IMG/VR virus record: IMGVR_UViG_3300025671_011474
Coordinates: 1 to 64,000 of that record
DNA length: 64,000 nucleotides
Direction: 5' to 3' (one strand)
Source of the DNA: a virus
In this document: positions 30,101 to 39,534 of the stretch, one piece after another
How the letters are laid out: each line of letters begins with the position of its first letter
Numbering within the stretch: position 1 is the first letter of the stretch
The notes under the pieces: generated by a model
What the model saw: only the letters and a program-made list of their open reading frames with translations
Database searches by the model: none
What the model was told of the DNA's origin: nothing
Program-made: the position numbers and the translations under genes

Positions 30101-32723
30101 TTCGGATGAACAAGTTCCATCTGATGAAAATAAGGGCGCTCTATTTGAATATGGAAAACTAGAGAGTGAGTATGAATACCTGAGAGAGAATTACACGCAG
30201 AGGAGGGCTAATAGATCTAAAATAGTCCCGTATATCAATAAATGGGGGTATTTTGGTGGAACCGACGCTAGAGGAAATTCTTACAGATTGAACGTATCTC
30301 CAGCTTTTAGCCCCACTAATTTTTCTCCGAGTTTCGAGAGGGAAATCCCGGATCCTAAGTATCTTACCCACGAATGGATGCTACTTGAAGGTATACCTCC
30401 TGGGTATCCCGTAGATAAAATAAATGACCAGAGGAATTATCTACCTGGTGCTGTCGATCTGGATTTAATTCAGAGTGCGGACCCAAGCGATTATCTTTAT
30501 TTCTCGTCTTTCTTCACTGTGGATAGTCTTGATTATCCATCACCCTACAATTCTGGAGATAACTTCACAAAGGAGCTTTTCACACCTTTTTTCTATAATC
30601 AGGCCACAGGATATTACGATACTGTGTTTAGAGGGGTAAAGATGTCTTTAAAAAGGAAGAGTAATGTAGCTAATCCAACTACTGATTCTGAGAAATTTAT
30701 CTCCAATTACAGGGGTTTTGAGGATTATAAATTTTCTGCAGTCCTGAGAGTAGTCGACGAGACGCCTGATACTATACAGTCTCCGGTCAGTTATGAATTC
30801 ATAGAAAATACCCAGCAGAAGTCGATACTCTTTATATGCAATATTGTCGTAAATGACTATAGAGCATTTAATTTAAATGATCCCGGACCTACTGGTGCTT
30901 TTGTTGACTATACATTATTATACAGTATGGTTGATAAAAAGAAGGATTTGCAGATAGGCGTAACCGCAGGAGTCGCCGGCGGGCTTCAACTTTATGGACT
31001 AAGTGATGTAAAACTAAGTTCAGCCTTGGATCTCTCCGTGGTATCTCCGAGCTCCGTGACGGAAACGACAAATCCCGGGTTTATCTACATAATACCAAAT
31101 CAATCTTACGATACCGATCTAAGAGAGGAGATAAACCTTATCTACCCTGTGGGAGGAACTGGATCTCTTGGTTTAACCGGCCCTGGAAGTTTCGACGTTC
31201 CAGCTATTTCCAGTAAGTATCCTTGGCCGATAGGGAGATCTAAAAATCTTGTGTCTTTTGGTCCTATAGGCACCAATTATGAATTTGATATCCCTTTTGC
31301 TTTTAGCAGTCCTGCTACGGTTCCGATTGGTTCTCAAAGTACTTATCGAGGCAACCCAGTTTTCCAGATTGGTGGGGGGGTCAATAATATGGCTTATATA
31401 ATGAGAAGAATCTCCCTTTCCCAAATATCGGAGAGAGTAAATTCTGAAAGTCAATACATCTCATACACAACATACTACTGGGACGAGGATACATTATCAA
31501 CAAAGTCAAGATCCAATAACTTTCTTATGCGTCTCGAAAAGCCCACTTCTTTTTTAAGGAACTCCGGGCTTGCCCCGATAAAGTCCTATGCAGGTCCACA
31601 AACTTTAGGACAAACTGAACCAACTGGATATCGTATATCTGACGGAGGCCGATCATATGCATCCGATATATTAAGATATGCTGGCTCCTATGAGCCGCTA
31701 TTTGATAAAGTGATCAGGTATAAGGGAGACAAGGGTGATACGGTTACCGGATATACAGCTGCTGATCTATCTTATAGAAACTGCACATTTGCCCCAGAGA
31801 AAAAAGATTTCGGACTATTAAAGAATCTTAATTATAGCAAGGTAGATAGAGGAAGTAACATTCTGAGTGCATCTGAAGAACTCCCTAGCGGTCCTGTTTA
31901 TCCCCTAATTGGACAAACCCCCATAGATAGGAAAAACTTCTCCATATTTCTGTCCTCTTGGGACCCTGGATATTATAACCTTTATTCCAATTCCACAACT
32001 CAGACACCAGTTGCTGGCACCAGATCTATGAGGGAAAATAAATCTTTCCTTGGATCGAAAATGATGCAGACCCCTTACTTAATAACATCTTACACCTTCA
32101 TTACTTTGGAAATATCTAGGATCTCGGGATCTACTGATATACAACTCATAAATGATAATGCCAGAGCTTCGGTTTCCCAGATACAGAATATCGGTCCTTC
32201 CAATTCCAATAAAGGCGTAGGTCAGTTGGGAACTGCTTTTAGTAGTGTGGATTTACAATCTGTGGATGAAGGAATATACCCGGATGTTGAGGTTTTCTGG
32301 CAGAAGGATGATCTTAATAATAAGCTCGTGGGATCTATTAGATTGGATAGAATACTCAGAAGGTATTTGCTCAATGCGGGTATAGATAAAGTTTTCGTTG
32401 ATAATATCATTTCCGAGTATGGCGTGGGTGATCCTAACAGTATCGAGGATGATATTAATGCTTACATCGATAACAATATAGCCCCGATATATCAGGGGAT
32501 AACATTCGATATGTATGTTAAAAAAACAGGTACTGATTTATCCTCCACTGAGATACTATTAAGGGGTGATTTGATAAATCCGGATAGGGTAAGGTATCGC
32601 TATTATCTAAACGATAATTACCGTTTAACCAGGAGGAATTCGCTCTCGTACACATTTGAGTTACCCCTGGAGGCTGGCAGCAATTATTCAACAACATTTA
32701 CATTCCAGATTGAGAAAATTTGA
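27198..32723 (+). CDS. Giant virion protein (1841 aa), probable tail fibre or tail-tip component
   Basis: The longest gene in the window, of unknown family. The protein is Tyr-, Gly- and Ser-rich and almost entirely beta by eye, with no coiled coil or collagen repeat. It begins SSPKLFDYNTSFGVLRTNPLLTG; phrases such as FRYFQPLWLRKELPEFFVVFKVPEP near residue 120 look like a structured platform domain. Loops GITGNTGASTGS and GGTGSLGLTGPG match loops in other large virion genes nearby. The C-terminus (NSLSYTFELPLEAGSNYSTTF) is a strand pair. Its size and place in the fibre block suggest a long tail-fibre shaft or a baseplate-peripheral protein; that is inference. Confidence 0.7.
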   Translation: MSSPKLFDYNTSFGVLRTNPLLTGNLKITLDSTGGVWLNSFNANPTLSSQRFKKYQVTGNLPYAKDVYNFFEEGAVPNDIIFEVGKFTDGENKAVDNFDLQYDFFYGSGASTLIDRNYTENFRYFQPLWLRKELPEFFVVFKVPEPLSYPYSTNQETIVVGKEYKLVQDPDSPQTFSISYSIDNFGDPISYVADDMFTGVDNYPTYSVLSGTGKVVEMTELKYQPDVDNVEEFFNSKILPNCSVVATFDLREDTLIGSYIRGIVNDPGFKYNPIDFSLENNTYTYYNGVSIKDGVYTRSGEFYYDYLSSPNSMIQSDFEDYVTSGFSRNGIISPSLLNLEFLFNDQDSDLYTINRYFGFYVSRNDLGEFRLNGDYFYRFKDANNNLNLPKPSRNNTGYYYNNKPQFQSSTGGVRLYYEGASGWIPGSYDVNVNDPQKLYYITDKRDKFYSLKRTENYISSNKTWSNNTPEYAKYGPYYNGDFGITGNTGASTGSLVVFDKSVNLSNFTGADELIGNYAGILPRTRGKANSYVEFLKKLDLPSEVVFKIFWPNGTYSEDSGRYDLIRSGNFSGSVLGWGKGKAYNSGDYHYFNWMDGKKTDFADSFAECVKSIDTSVWDCATSDNSVVIASKSSGYSLNRNFSIVLYEDYDSFNSSYAGVWNGTSAFSLGDIVFYAGKYYEVTESTGIPSATSSSPNNPPNVDSNDWSPYSTFSSEGYVKIGGVDASETNGVVYFSGGTDYPLCRVAFSIDDSDKVKKDYWIEVDEGTGVTGGIGMIESISRYVEDPITSSGTVTGFGGFQDLLVANLSNQKIKIDLGSDSRFKVFDVAKSYSGVFSFFDLKTLDFDLWSSSYGQTPTGEYHRYFDLIPGVSGQIVENAKYLVMKGSVRVDRGLPSERVLGSGSAFIGSSVSIFYDEGIAIDGTPSVVVPAIFTQVFWDNPSTIYDVGSIKFEENLDAFDGFYGIQSIDSDEQVPSDENKGALFEYGKLESEYEYLRENYTQRRANRSKIVPYINKWGYFGGTDARGNSYRLNVSPAFSPTNFSPSFEREIPDPKYLTHEWMLLEGIPPGYPVDKINDQRNYLPGAVDLDLIQSADPSDYLYFSSFFTVDSLDYPSPYNSGDNFTKELFTPFFYNQATGYYDTVFRGVKMSLKRKSNVANPTTDSEKFISNYRGFEDYKFSAVLRVVDETPDTIQSPVSYEFIENTQQKSILFICNIVVNDYRAFNLNDPGPTGAFVDYTLLYSMVDKKKDLQIGVTAGVAGGLQLYGLSDVKLSSALDLSVVSPSSVTETTNPGFIYIIPNQSYDTDLREEINLIYPVGGTGSLGLTGPGSFDVPAISSKYPWPIGRSKNLVSFGPIGTNYEFDIPFAFSSPATVPIGSQSTYRGNPVFQIGGGVNNMAYIMRRISLSQISERVNSESQYISYTTYYWDEDTLSTKSRSNNFLMRLEKPTSFLRNSGLAPIKSYAGPQTLGQTEPTGYRISDGGRSYASDILRYAGSYEPLFDKVIRYKGDKGDTVTGYTAADLSYRNCTFAPEKKDFGLLKNLNYSKVDRGSNILSASEELPSGPVYPLIGQTPIDRKNFSIFLSSWDPGYYNLYSNSTTQTPVAGTRSMRENKSFLGSKMMQTPYLITSYTFITLEISRISGSTDIQLINDNARASVSQIQNIGPSNSNKGVGQLGTAFSSVDLQSVDEGIYPDVEVFWQKDDLNNKLVGSIRLDRILRRYLLNAGIDKVFVDNIISEYGVGDPNSIEDDINAYIDNNIAPIYQGITFDMYVKKTGTDLSSTEILLRGDLINPDRVRYRYYLNDNYRLTRRNSLSYTFELPLEAGSNYSTTFTFQIEKI

Positions 32724-32738
32724 TGACAGTTAAATTTG

Positions 32739-32750
32739 GAATATATAAAC
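32739..32750 (+). promoter_or_regulatory. GATATATA-type box upstream of collagen-like fibre gene
   Basis: GAATATATAAAC, a one-base variant of the recurring box, ends 17 bases before the ATG in a 44-base gap. Promoter function is inferred from recurrence and position. Confidence 0.4.
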
Positions 32751-32767
32751 AAAGATAAGATTTCAAC

Positions 32768-34291
32768 ATGCCGAATTTGAATATATCGAACCTTAACCAG
32801 GGAGATTCACAGGAAGATATAATTAGGAAGGTTAATAACAACTTCGATTCCATAGTCTCCAATGGAGGTGGACCTCAAGGTATCAGAGGTAAAACTGGTC
32901 CTCAGGGTCCTGTGGGTGCTGCTGGTCCTAAGGGAGATCCTGGGCAACAAGGAACTAGGGGAACGAAATGGTTTATTCAAAGTACTGAGCCTCTTGGTGG
33001 AGTATCAGACCCTATAATTGTCGGCGACTATTGGGCGGATCCTCTACAGGATAATAAGATTTTCCAATATAGTAGTTCTGGCTGGGTTGATACGGGGGAA
33101 ACCCTAAAGGCTCAGGAATCATTTAAGCTAGTAGAGGGTATATCAGGACCAACTGGAAATAAAGATGCGATAGTTTTTAGTACGCCATTCCCCGATAAAA
33201 CTACGATGGTTCTGAGCGATTCCATATCCACAACTACCACTGCAAATCCTACTTATTCTAAGCTTCTTATTTCGACAAACGGTGCTAATGATTATCCTCT
33301 GGTTGAATTTGCTAAAACCAATGCATCCGGTATCGGAACCCCAGCAGATTATAATCGACATCCGCAATTTAGATGGTTAACACCAGTAGGAACAACATAT
33401 GATTTATTATTCACGGTTCCTCAAGATTCCCTTACCCTCCAGTCAGGAGGATCCCTGGATCTCTTGAGTACCAATGGAGATCTAAACATCACGTCCGCTG
33501 GTTCCACAACTTTCACTTCGGGATCGATTATGAAGTTTCAATCCACTAATGGTAGTATCTTCGGTGAGGCGAGCGTGTTTACTGTTAATTCCAGTAACCT
33601 CTACATAGGACTTGGTAATCTTGTAACTAATTGTCCAGTAACGGTTAATGCACCTTCTAATAATTATGTTATGGAGATAATTAACACCAGCACGGGCACC
33701 GTTGGCGGTGGCTTATTTGTTGATGTCTATACCACTTCTACCACCTCTTACTTATTGGATCTTAAGGTTTCAGGAACAAGATACTTCGGAGTAAGAGCGG
33801 ATGGAAGAATAGAGGGGAGTAAAATGATACAGGGAACATCCACATTTACTGGAAATTCTGGTAATGCTTATGGTAGTGCCGGAGGAGGAGGAACAAATAA
33901 CCAGTGGCTCATAGGTTATACCAGAGCAAACAATGGTAACTTCTTGCAGGTTGACCTCAACCCTGGTACTGGGTCTGTTGCATATCTGGTTTTTAATGCC
34001 GCCGGACTCACTGACTCTTGGGGTGATTATCTTAATCCCGATACAGCCATGCAGCTTAGAATTGTATATCCAGGTACAGGTGCTCAGAAAATAAACGGCC
34101 TTTATGTAGTTAAATCTGGGTCTGTGTCAGGGCAAAACCCAGGGGCAAGTGGTATTAATTTTGATAGCGTGGCTTTCAGCTCAGGAGCGGTCTATGTTGA
34201 TCTGGTTCTTTATAGAGGTACCACTTCTTCTGATCTGTCCATATTCTATAATAACGACCAGGGGGACGCTGGAATTATCTCTGTAACATAA
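32768..34291 (+). CDS. Tail fibre with collagen-like repeat (paralogue 1)
   Basis: A 507-aa protein. The N-terminus (LNISNLNQGDSQEDIIRKVNNNFDSI) is a short helical attachment segment. Residues about 36-60 are a collagen-like Gly-X-Y run (GKTGPQGPVGAAGPKGDPG). A conserved GDYWADP..KIFQYSSSGWVDTGE block follows, then beta repeats (SGGSLDLLSTNGDLNITSAGS) typical of triple beta-helices, and a C-terminal globular domain. It is clearly paralogous to the next gene over the first 200 residues, while the C-terminal thirds differ. That is the expected pattern for receptor-binding tips with a shared stem. Confidence 0.85.
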   Translation: MPNLNISNLNQGDSQEDIIRKVNNNFDSIVSNGGGPQGIRGKTGPQGPVGAAGPKGDPGQQGTRGTKWFIQSTEPLGGVSDPIIVGDYWADPLQDNKIFQYSSSGWVDTGETLKAQESFKLVEGISGPTGNKDAIVFSTPFPDKTTMVLSDSISTTTTANPTYSKLLISTNGANDYPLVEFAKTNASGIGTPADYNRHPQFRWLTPVGTTYDLLFTVPQDSLTLQSGGSLDLLSTNGDLNITSAGSTTFTSGSIMKFQSTNGSIFGEASVFTVNSSNLYIGLGNLVTNCPVTVNAPSNNYVMEIINTSTGTVGGGLFVDVYTTSTTSYLLDLKVSGTRYFGVRADGRIEGSKMIQGTSTFTGNSGNAYGSAGGGGTNNQWLIGYTRANNGNFLQVDLNPGTGSVAYLVFNAAGLTDSWGDYLNPDTAMQLRIVYPGTGAQKINGLYVVKSGSVSGQNPGASGINFDSVAFSSGAVYVDLVLYRGTTSSDLSIFYNNDQGDAGIISVT

Positions 34292-34309
34292 TACCTAAAA
34301 AGAAATCTG

Positions 34310-35998
34310 ATGTCTCAATTTAATACGAAATATATCTTACCTGGAGATTCTAAAGACGTTTTGTTGTCCAAGCTAAACCAGAATTTCAATCAAGTTTATT
34401 TCAATGGAGTAGGTGAAATGGGACCAGATGGAGCCATAGGTGCTACTGGTATTATAGGTCAAGCCGGTGAAGATGGATCCCAAGGTTCTACCGGGGATAG
34501 AGCAGCAAATTGGTACTTCTCGCCAGATCAACCATCTGCTGTCATATCACAGGCTGGTGATATCTGGATAAACCTGGGAATTACGGGAGGACAGAAGGTT
34601 TACCAATATACAACTGATTGGGTTTACACCGGAGAAACTATACAAACCACGGGTATTTTTGGTACCTTGACTGAAATATCTGGTCCCGCTGGATCTGTGG
34701 AAGATAATGCGGTAGTCATAAATTCATCTCCGGGAGACAAATACATGGTTATTTCCGATTCGGAGGGTACCACCGGGGATATTAATCCTAATTTTGCTAA
34801 ACTTCTTATTTCTACTGCTAATTCTTCATCCCCAATCTTCGGTATGGATAAGCCATTTGCTGATAGAAGTAATATAGCGGGTTTTTACTGGGCGTCATCG
34901 TCTAGTTCTGACTATTCCCTGGTATGGAAGAATCCGAATCTTAGTAGATATGCAGGTAGCTCGGTGTCCATTGGATCAACTGGGTCTAATGTGACCGCCC
35001 AGAGCAACAATTTGCTAAATGTAAAATCTTCTGGCTCTATTGAACTTGGTGCTACTGGAACTAACTTACAGCTCTATGCATTCTCAGGAAATGTAAACAT
35101 TGAATCGTCAAATCTAAGAACAAATTCTGCAGAGTTTTCTCTGAGCTTTAGCGGAAACTCCGGACTTACTCCTGATATTGCTTTTAGTAACAGAAATCTG
35201 ATACCTTTTTACGGCTCAATCTATCAAGCCTTTAGAGGATACAATACCAACCACAGTAAGGGTATAAGTGTTAATTTATCAGGAACCCCATATAATGCTG
35301 TTGCTGACTTGACGCAAGCTTACCTTGCTGGGACCACTGGAGGTAGAGGTATAGCAGTAGGCGGTGATGGTACCATTCCGCAGGTTGGCCATAGCAGGGA
35401 GCAGTCTTTCATGGTAAGATCCATGGGAGACGCTTTTCAGATTGGATCCCGAACTGGAGCTTCTGGTATTACTGGTGGAACCCTAACTAGATATACCCAG
35501 CTTGTTACGAGCCCCTTCACTCAGACATTTACCCTTTCCGGTCAGTCTTACCATTATGTTTCGGTGGCTGCTAATGAAGATGTGGTAGTCATAGAACCAG
35601 CAGCAATAGCCACTTCTCCTTCTTTGATATTTGCGGATGGGAGGAAAGGTAGGTTTTACCTCAGTATAGGTAGCAGCTACTCCTGGATTAATTACACGAC
35701 TGGAAAATACAGGACCATTGAATATCTGGTAAATGATGCCAATAGATCATTTGGTGGTATAAGGGCAATATCAGCAGGAACTCTGAATAAGGCTTATATT
35801 TCAATCCCGGACAACTACGCTGATGGAATTAATCCGCTGAAGAAAGGCTGTAAAAGGATAAGATTGACTTTCATATCAGGAAATAATTCTTGTTTTTACG
35901 AAGCTTGGGCTGATTCCGAGAATGTCGCTGCCGGATGGCTTCAGATTAGTGGTGCTGAGATATTTGTTCCTGGCGGCGGCGGTGGAGTGGCTATTTAA
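34310..35998 (+). CDS. Tail fibre with collagen-like repeat (paralogue 2)
   Basis: A 562-aa paralogue of the preceding fibre. Shared features are the N-terminal GDSKDVLLSKLNQNFNQV helix, a Gly-X-Y run at about 38-62 (GPDGAIGATGIIGQAGEDG), a GDIWINL...KVYQYTTDWVYTGE block, TEISGPAGS and FAKLLISTANSS. The beta-repeat stem (SGSIELGATGTNLQLYAFSGNVNIES) is also similar, but the tip (from about residue 290) is unrelated to paralogue 1. The protein ends in a Gly-rich tail (FVPGGGGGVAI). Tandem duplication with divergent tips suggests two receptor specificities or a hetero-trimeric fibre. Confidence 0.85.
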   Translation: MSQFNTKYILPGDSKDVLLSKLNQNFNQVYFNGVGEMGPDGAIGATGIIGQAGEDGSQGSTGDRAANWYFSPDQPSAVISQAGDIWINLGITGGQKVYQYTTDWVYTGETIQTTGIFGTLTEISGPAGSVEDNAVVINSSPGDKYMVISDSEGTTGDINPNFAKLLISTANSSSPIFGMDKPFADRSNIAGFYWASSSSSDYSLVWKNPNLSRYAGSSVSIGSTGSNVTAQSNNLLNVKSSGSIELGATGTNLQLYAFSGNVNIESSNLRTNSAEFSLSFSGNSGLTPDIAFSNRNLIPFYGSIYQAFRGYNTNHSKGISVNLSGTPYNAVADLTQAYLAGTTGGRGIAVGGDGTIPQVGHSREQSFMVRSMGDAFQIGSRTGASGITGGTLTRYTQLVTSPFTQTFTLSGQSYHYVSVAANEDVVVIEPAAIATSPSLIFADGRKGRFYLSIGSSYSWINYTTGKYRTIEYLVNDANRSFGGIRAISAGTLNKAYISIPDNYADGINPLKKGCKRIRLTFISGNNSCFYEAWADSENVAAGWLQISGAEIFVPGGGGGVAI

Positions 35999-36029
35999 AT
36001 TGTCGAATGTTTTTAAATTTTGGATAAAT

Positions 36030-36275
36030 ATGATAAAAAAATTAACTAAAGTGGAGCTTAAAAAGGCACAGTCGATTAAATCTGAATTTTCGAGGGTTAG
36101 AACGGAGATAGATGTAGTCCGGGAAAGAATGGATGAACTAAACTTAAAAGCCGGAACGCTAGTTAGAGAATTGGAAGATCTGAGAGAGTCTGAAAAAGAT
36201 TTTATTGAGTCACTAAATAAAAAATATGGGGATGGGAATTTAAATCCATTTGAGATGACGTATGAAACTTTATAA
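36030..36275 (+). CDS. Small coiled-coil protein
   Basis: An 81-aa, highly charged, almost fully helical protein (KLTKVELKKAQSIKSEFSRV; MDELNLKAGTLVRELEDLRE), so a coiled coil. The frame stays open upstream to 35922 inside the fibre gene, but the ATG after the fibre stop gives a sensible soluble start and avoids overlap; a TTG at 36000 is an alternative. It overlaps the next gene by 14 bases, so the two are co-translated. Function is unknown. Pairing with a membrane-anchored coiled-coil protein suggests the two interact. Confidence 0.65.
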   Translation: MIKKLTKVELKKAQSIKSEFSRVRTEIDVVRERMDELNLKAGTLVRELEDLRESEKDFIESLNKKYGDGNLNPFEMTYETL

Positions 36276-37053
36276 TGACATAATATCTTTTCTGAGTGGT
36301 AGGGTTTTCCCGATTGCACTATCAATTGTGCTGATATTTCTACTGTTTAGACAATGTGGAATTGCAGAGAATGCAAAGAAAGAGGCTAACCGCAATTTAG
36401 GTAACTTTCTTGCTGAGCAGGATTCTGTTAAACACTTGGAATCCAGATTAAACTCAGTAGTGGCTGAGAGAGCTGCCTTCCAGCTGAAGTATAAAGAGCT
36501 TTCACTTGAGCAAGAGAATTTGGTGGGGAGATTGGAATTAGAAAGGAAAAAGAAACCCGGTGTAATAATTAGAACTGAGATAGTCTATAGAGATACCACA
36601 ATACTGGTTGCTTCTACAAACCACAACAGAGGAGATTCTTCTTATATAGAATTTGAGTATAATCCGGATTTACCTGGTACAAACCGTCTCTTGATAGGTG
36701 GGACTATTCCATATAGATTTGATACTGATAGCACAATTTTTCCAGGTAAGGTCTCCCTTGACATAAGTCAGAGAATAGATCTTGTTACTGGTTTATATAG
36801 TAATCCCTCTGATGGCTTATTATACATAAGGGCCTCTACTGATTTTCCAGGTATAAAGTTCAGAGAATTACAAGCTCTTAACATGATAGACGATCCTGAG
36901 ACCAGGAGGGCTTTAAAATCTGCAAGGAAACCTTTTGGTGTTGGAATATCAGCGGGTTACGGGATTGGCTTAAATAACGGTGGATATACGGTTGGACCTT
37001 TCGTAGGAATTGGACTAAGTTATTCTCCCAAATGGCTCCAATTTGGAAAATAA
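36262..37053 (+). CDS. Membrane-anchored coiled-coil protein, spanin-like
   Basis: A 263-aa protein with one N-terminal membrane segment (about residues 15-31, VFPIALSIVLIFLLF), then a long charged coiled coil (about 34-105), a short VIIRTEIVYRDT strand and a beta-rich C-terminus (VGISAGYGIGLNNGGYTVGPFVGIGLSY) resembling an outer-membrane-facing hairpin. Inner-membrane anchor plus coiled coil plus periplasmic end is the layout of an inner-membrane spanin (Rz-like), and similar proteins occur in phages of Bacteroidota. The endolysin lies elsewhere (57979-58812). Spanin function is a topology-based inference; a membrane-linked assembly factor is an alternative. Confidence 0.6.
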   Translation: MKLYNDIISFLSGRVFPIALSIVLIFLLFRQCGIAENAKKEANRNLGNFLAEQDSVKHLESRLNSVVAERAAFQLKYKELSLEQENLVGRLELERKKKPGVIIRTEIVYRDTTILVASTNHNRGDSSYIEFEYNPDLPGTNRLLIGGTIPYRFDTDSTIFPGKVSLDISQRIDLVTGLYSNPSDGLLYIRASTDFPGIKFRELQALNMIDDPETRRALKSARKPFGVGISAGYGIGLNNGGYTVGPFVGIGLSYSPKWLQFGK

Positions 37054-37065
37054 TAAATAGATAGA

Positions 37066-39522
37066 ATGGCTTTTACAACGACATCTAAATACGTACAACT
37101 CTCTCCATATCTGGTTATGGAGTATATGTATGCAAGTCCTCCAAATCCTGAGGATTACTTTGTCAATGTCGGTAGTCCTACAGTGGGTTATAATAGACTT
37201 GTGAATGGGATTCTCAAGGACTCCGATGGACAGGTTTCTAATGATGTTCAGATTTTTAATCTGGATGAAAATGCATCAATAACACAGAATACCTCTAATA
37301 ATAGCGTTGTACAGACCAATCTTACCACCTTCGTAACCCTTAATCCGAACCTGATAGTACCTTACAATGATTTTAAATCTGAGCTGACTGATACGGCAAA
37401 CCTACCTATATCGTTCTCATCAAATCTTAATGTTGTTTATGACTCCGTGAGATATCATATACTCGCCGGATATAACCTGGACAATCTGGACGGACTAATC
37501 CTTAATGTCAAGTACCCGGATGTTGATGGTTCTTATGTGACTTTTTCCCAGATAAAGCTTTCGAAGGGTAATTCACAGCAATACACACTAAACCCTAATC
37601 CTTTAACCATAGGGGCTAACATATATGATAAGTATTTTGAGGTGAAGATACCTTCTCTCTCAGATATGATCAATAAGTATAACGCAGCTAGTCCATCAAA
37701 CAAGCCTCTCACGCTTGCTGCTAAAACCTCTAAGAGCGGAAGAGGATTTTTAGCTGCCCAACCTCTAAGGGTAAATGCATATTCGATCACAGATACCTCC
37801 GTAGTTAGCGGATATGAAACATACGGGACTCAGCTTTTGGCAGCATTATCTCTGGAACCCACTGATCCGTTCAATAACATAGGTGCCTATATCTCCCCAG
37901 CTGATACCGGAGATTTCTTTGAATATTTTGGTACGGATGATGGCGGGTTTATTGAGGATTTTATACTGTTTCAGAATTCAATAGGCAATAGCTATTACAT
38001 AGAAAATAGGATAGAGGTTCTTGAGCAGGTTGGTGCTGCTTGGCTGGAAACCTCTAACTTTACAAGCATCCAGACATCTGCATATGACGTTCCGAATCTT
38101 TTTAGACCAATAGTTAGATATTCCAATGTGGCTACAAGCTTCTCATTGAGATATACTATGACCCTTATAAATAGCAAGGATCAGACCAGAATTATGAGGG
38201 TAGCTACATATACATCGACAGATCCGGGTAAGTATGGTTCTACAATTACCCCGCTTCAACTTTCAGTTTTGCCGCAACAGCAAAAGATATACAATAAACT
38301 AGCCGGAAAAACAGATATATCCGTTCCTTTTAATCAAATGTCACCTAGAGAAATTACCAAGTTTGCTAATGTATTCGTTGATAGAAATTTGGTGAATACA
38401 TCATTGACTAATCTAGATGTTAATGGAACTAATATTACGGAGAGAAGCAATTCGAGTGCCCCTTCTATTTCTTACGGGATAGGGAAGGCATATATTAGGG
38501 TCAGTCCTTTTGATAACTATTATAAGTTTTCATTCTTTAGAAAGGGACCAGATGGTACAACACAGGAGATAGATCTTAGCTCCTCTGGTACCTACAATAT
38601 GGTATTCATAAATAATATGGATAAGAAGGTATATGCCCCTTCTATTGCTGATGCCAATATAGCAAAACCTTCTAAGGGTGAATTAGCTTTTAAAGTGGAT
38701 GAGTCCATATCTAACCAGATACTTCAGTTTACAAACAGAAAGTTCTATATCACCAATAAACCACCAGATCCTGATGGGGACAATACTGATACCCGGGGGA
38801 TTTCAAAGGTTAATAAAACTAAGTCCCTATTAGCAAAGAGAGCTGTTAGTCTAAGAGATTCTTCTAGAAATATTATACTTGCTTCCAAGAAAGACTCCAA
38901 TACTAGCAGAGCAGTAAATACAGCTAAAATAGGGGGTAATTCTTTCTCTACTCTATACTGGGGAAACTGGTTAAAAGATGATGAGCAAATTCCGGTACAG
39001 GCCAAAGTAGAAGCTGACGTTAAGGTTCTCCCGACTTCTCCTGTATTTAAAGCTCCACCGAACAAGCCTGGAAAAAGTTCCTGGCAGGTCTCGGGTATTC
39101 AGAGCGGAAACTTGGGAACGAGTGGTAATGGAAAGGTTAGCAAGGGTGGAAGCAACAGTAGTCAGCAAAAACTAAGTCAAGCCCAGCTGAAATCTGCCAT
39201 CTCCTCCGACGTACAAGGAAAGGTAGCTACTGGGTGGTCTACGCCTGAGATAATTTCTTACTTCCTGGATCCTAGTTCTACTGGGTATAAGCTCTATGTT
39301 GGAATTACAAAAGAGTTGTTCATACAGGCGGTTCAGGGTATATTCGGAAGTGGAGATATGTCCTTAGTGTTTGCTTATGGCAACACCGGTGCAGGCAGAA
39401 CCACTGGTGGATCTGCTAGTTCCAATGGGGGTACTGCGAATCAATCGGGGAGTGATAACGGGTCTTCACTGCCTAACCCAAAGGATGTGATTATCGATCC
39501 AGATCCGGGCGGAAGAAGCTAA
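37066..39522 (+). CDS. Virion structural protein with Gly/Ser-rich tail
   Basis: An 818-aa protein of unknown family. The first 550 residues are beta-rich (KYVQLSPYLVMEYMYASPP; FSLRYTMTLINSKDQTRIM). A basic linker follows around residues 585-625 (KVNKTKSLLAKRAVSLRDSS). The C-terminus is low-complexity Gly/Ser/Asn (residues about 680-708 and 773-818) and ends DVIIDPDPGGRS. A short structured island (WSTPEIISYFLDPSSTGYKL) lies between the low-complexity parts. It is probably a tail or head-decoration protein by context. Confidence 0.65.
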   Translation: MAFTTTSKYVQLSPYLVMEYMYASPPNPEDYFVNVGSPTVGYNRLVNGILKDSDGQVSNDVQIFNLDENASITQNTSNNSVVQTNLTTFVTLNPNLIVPYNDFKSELTDTANLPISFSSNLNVVYDSVRYHILAGYNLDNLDGLILNVKYPDVDGSYVTFSQIKLSKGNSQQYTLNPNPLTIGANIYDKYFEVKIPSLSDMINKYNAASPSNKPLTLAAKTSKSGRGFLAAQPLRVNAYSITDTSVVSGYETYGTQLLAALSLEPTDPFNNIGAYISPADTGDFFEYFGTDDGGFIEDFILFQNSIGNSYYIENRIEVLEQVGAAWLETSNFTSIQTSAYDVPNLFRPIVRYSNVATSFSLRYTMTLINSKDQTRIMRVATYTSTDPGKYGSTITPLQLSVLPQQQKIYNKLAGKTDISVPFNQMSPREITKFANVFVDRNLVNTSLTNLDVNGTNITERSNSSAPSISYGIGKAYIRVSPFDNYYKFSFFRKGPDGTTQEIDLSSSGTYNMVFINNMDKKVYAPSIADANIAKPSKGELAFKVDESISNQILQFTNRKFYITNKPPDPDGDNTDTRGISKVNKTKSLLAKRAVSLRDSSRNIILASKKDSNTSRAVNTAKIGGNSFSTLYWGNWLKDDEQIPVQAKVEADVKVLPTSPVFKAPPNKPGKSSWQVSGIQSGNLGTSGNGKVSKGGSNSSQQKLSQAQLKSAISSDVQGKVATGWSTPEIISYFLDPSSTGYKLYVGITKELFIQAVQGIFGSGDMSLVFAYGNTGAGRTTGGSASSNGGTANQSGSDNGSSLPNPKDVIIDPDPGGRS

Positions 39523-39534
39523 TTCTAGTTAATA

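Noticed and set aside
36000-36029. TTG at 36000 as start of the small coiled-coil gene
   Set aside because: It lengthens the protein by ten hydrophobic residues without benefit; the ATG at 36030 follows an A/T-rich leader and is more plausible.
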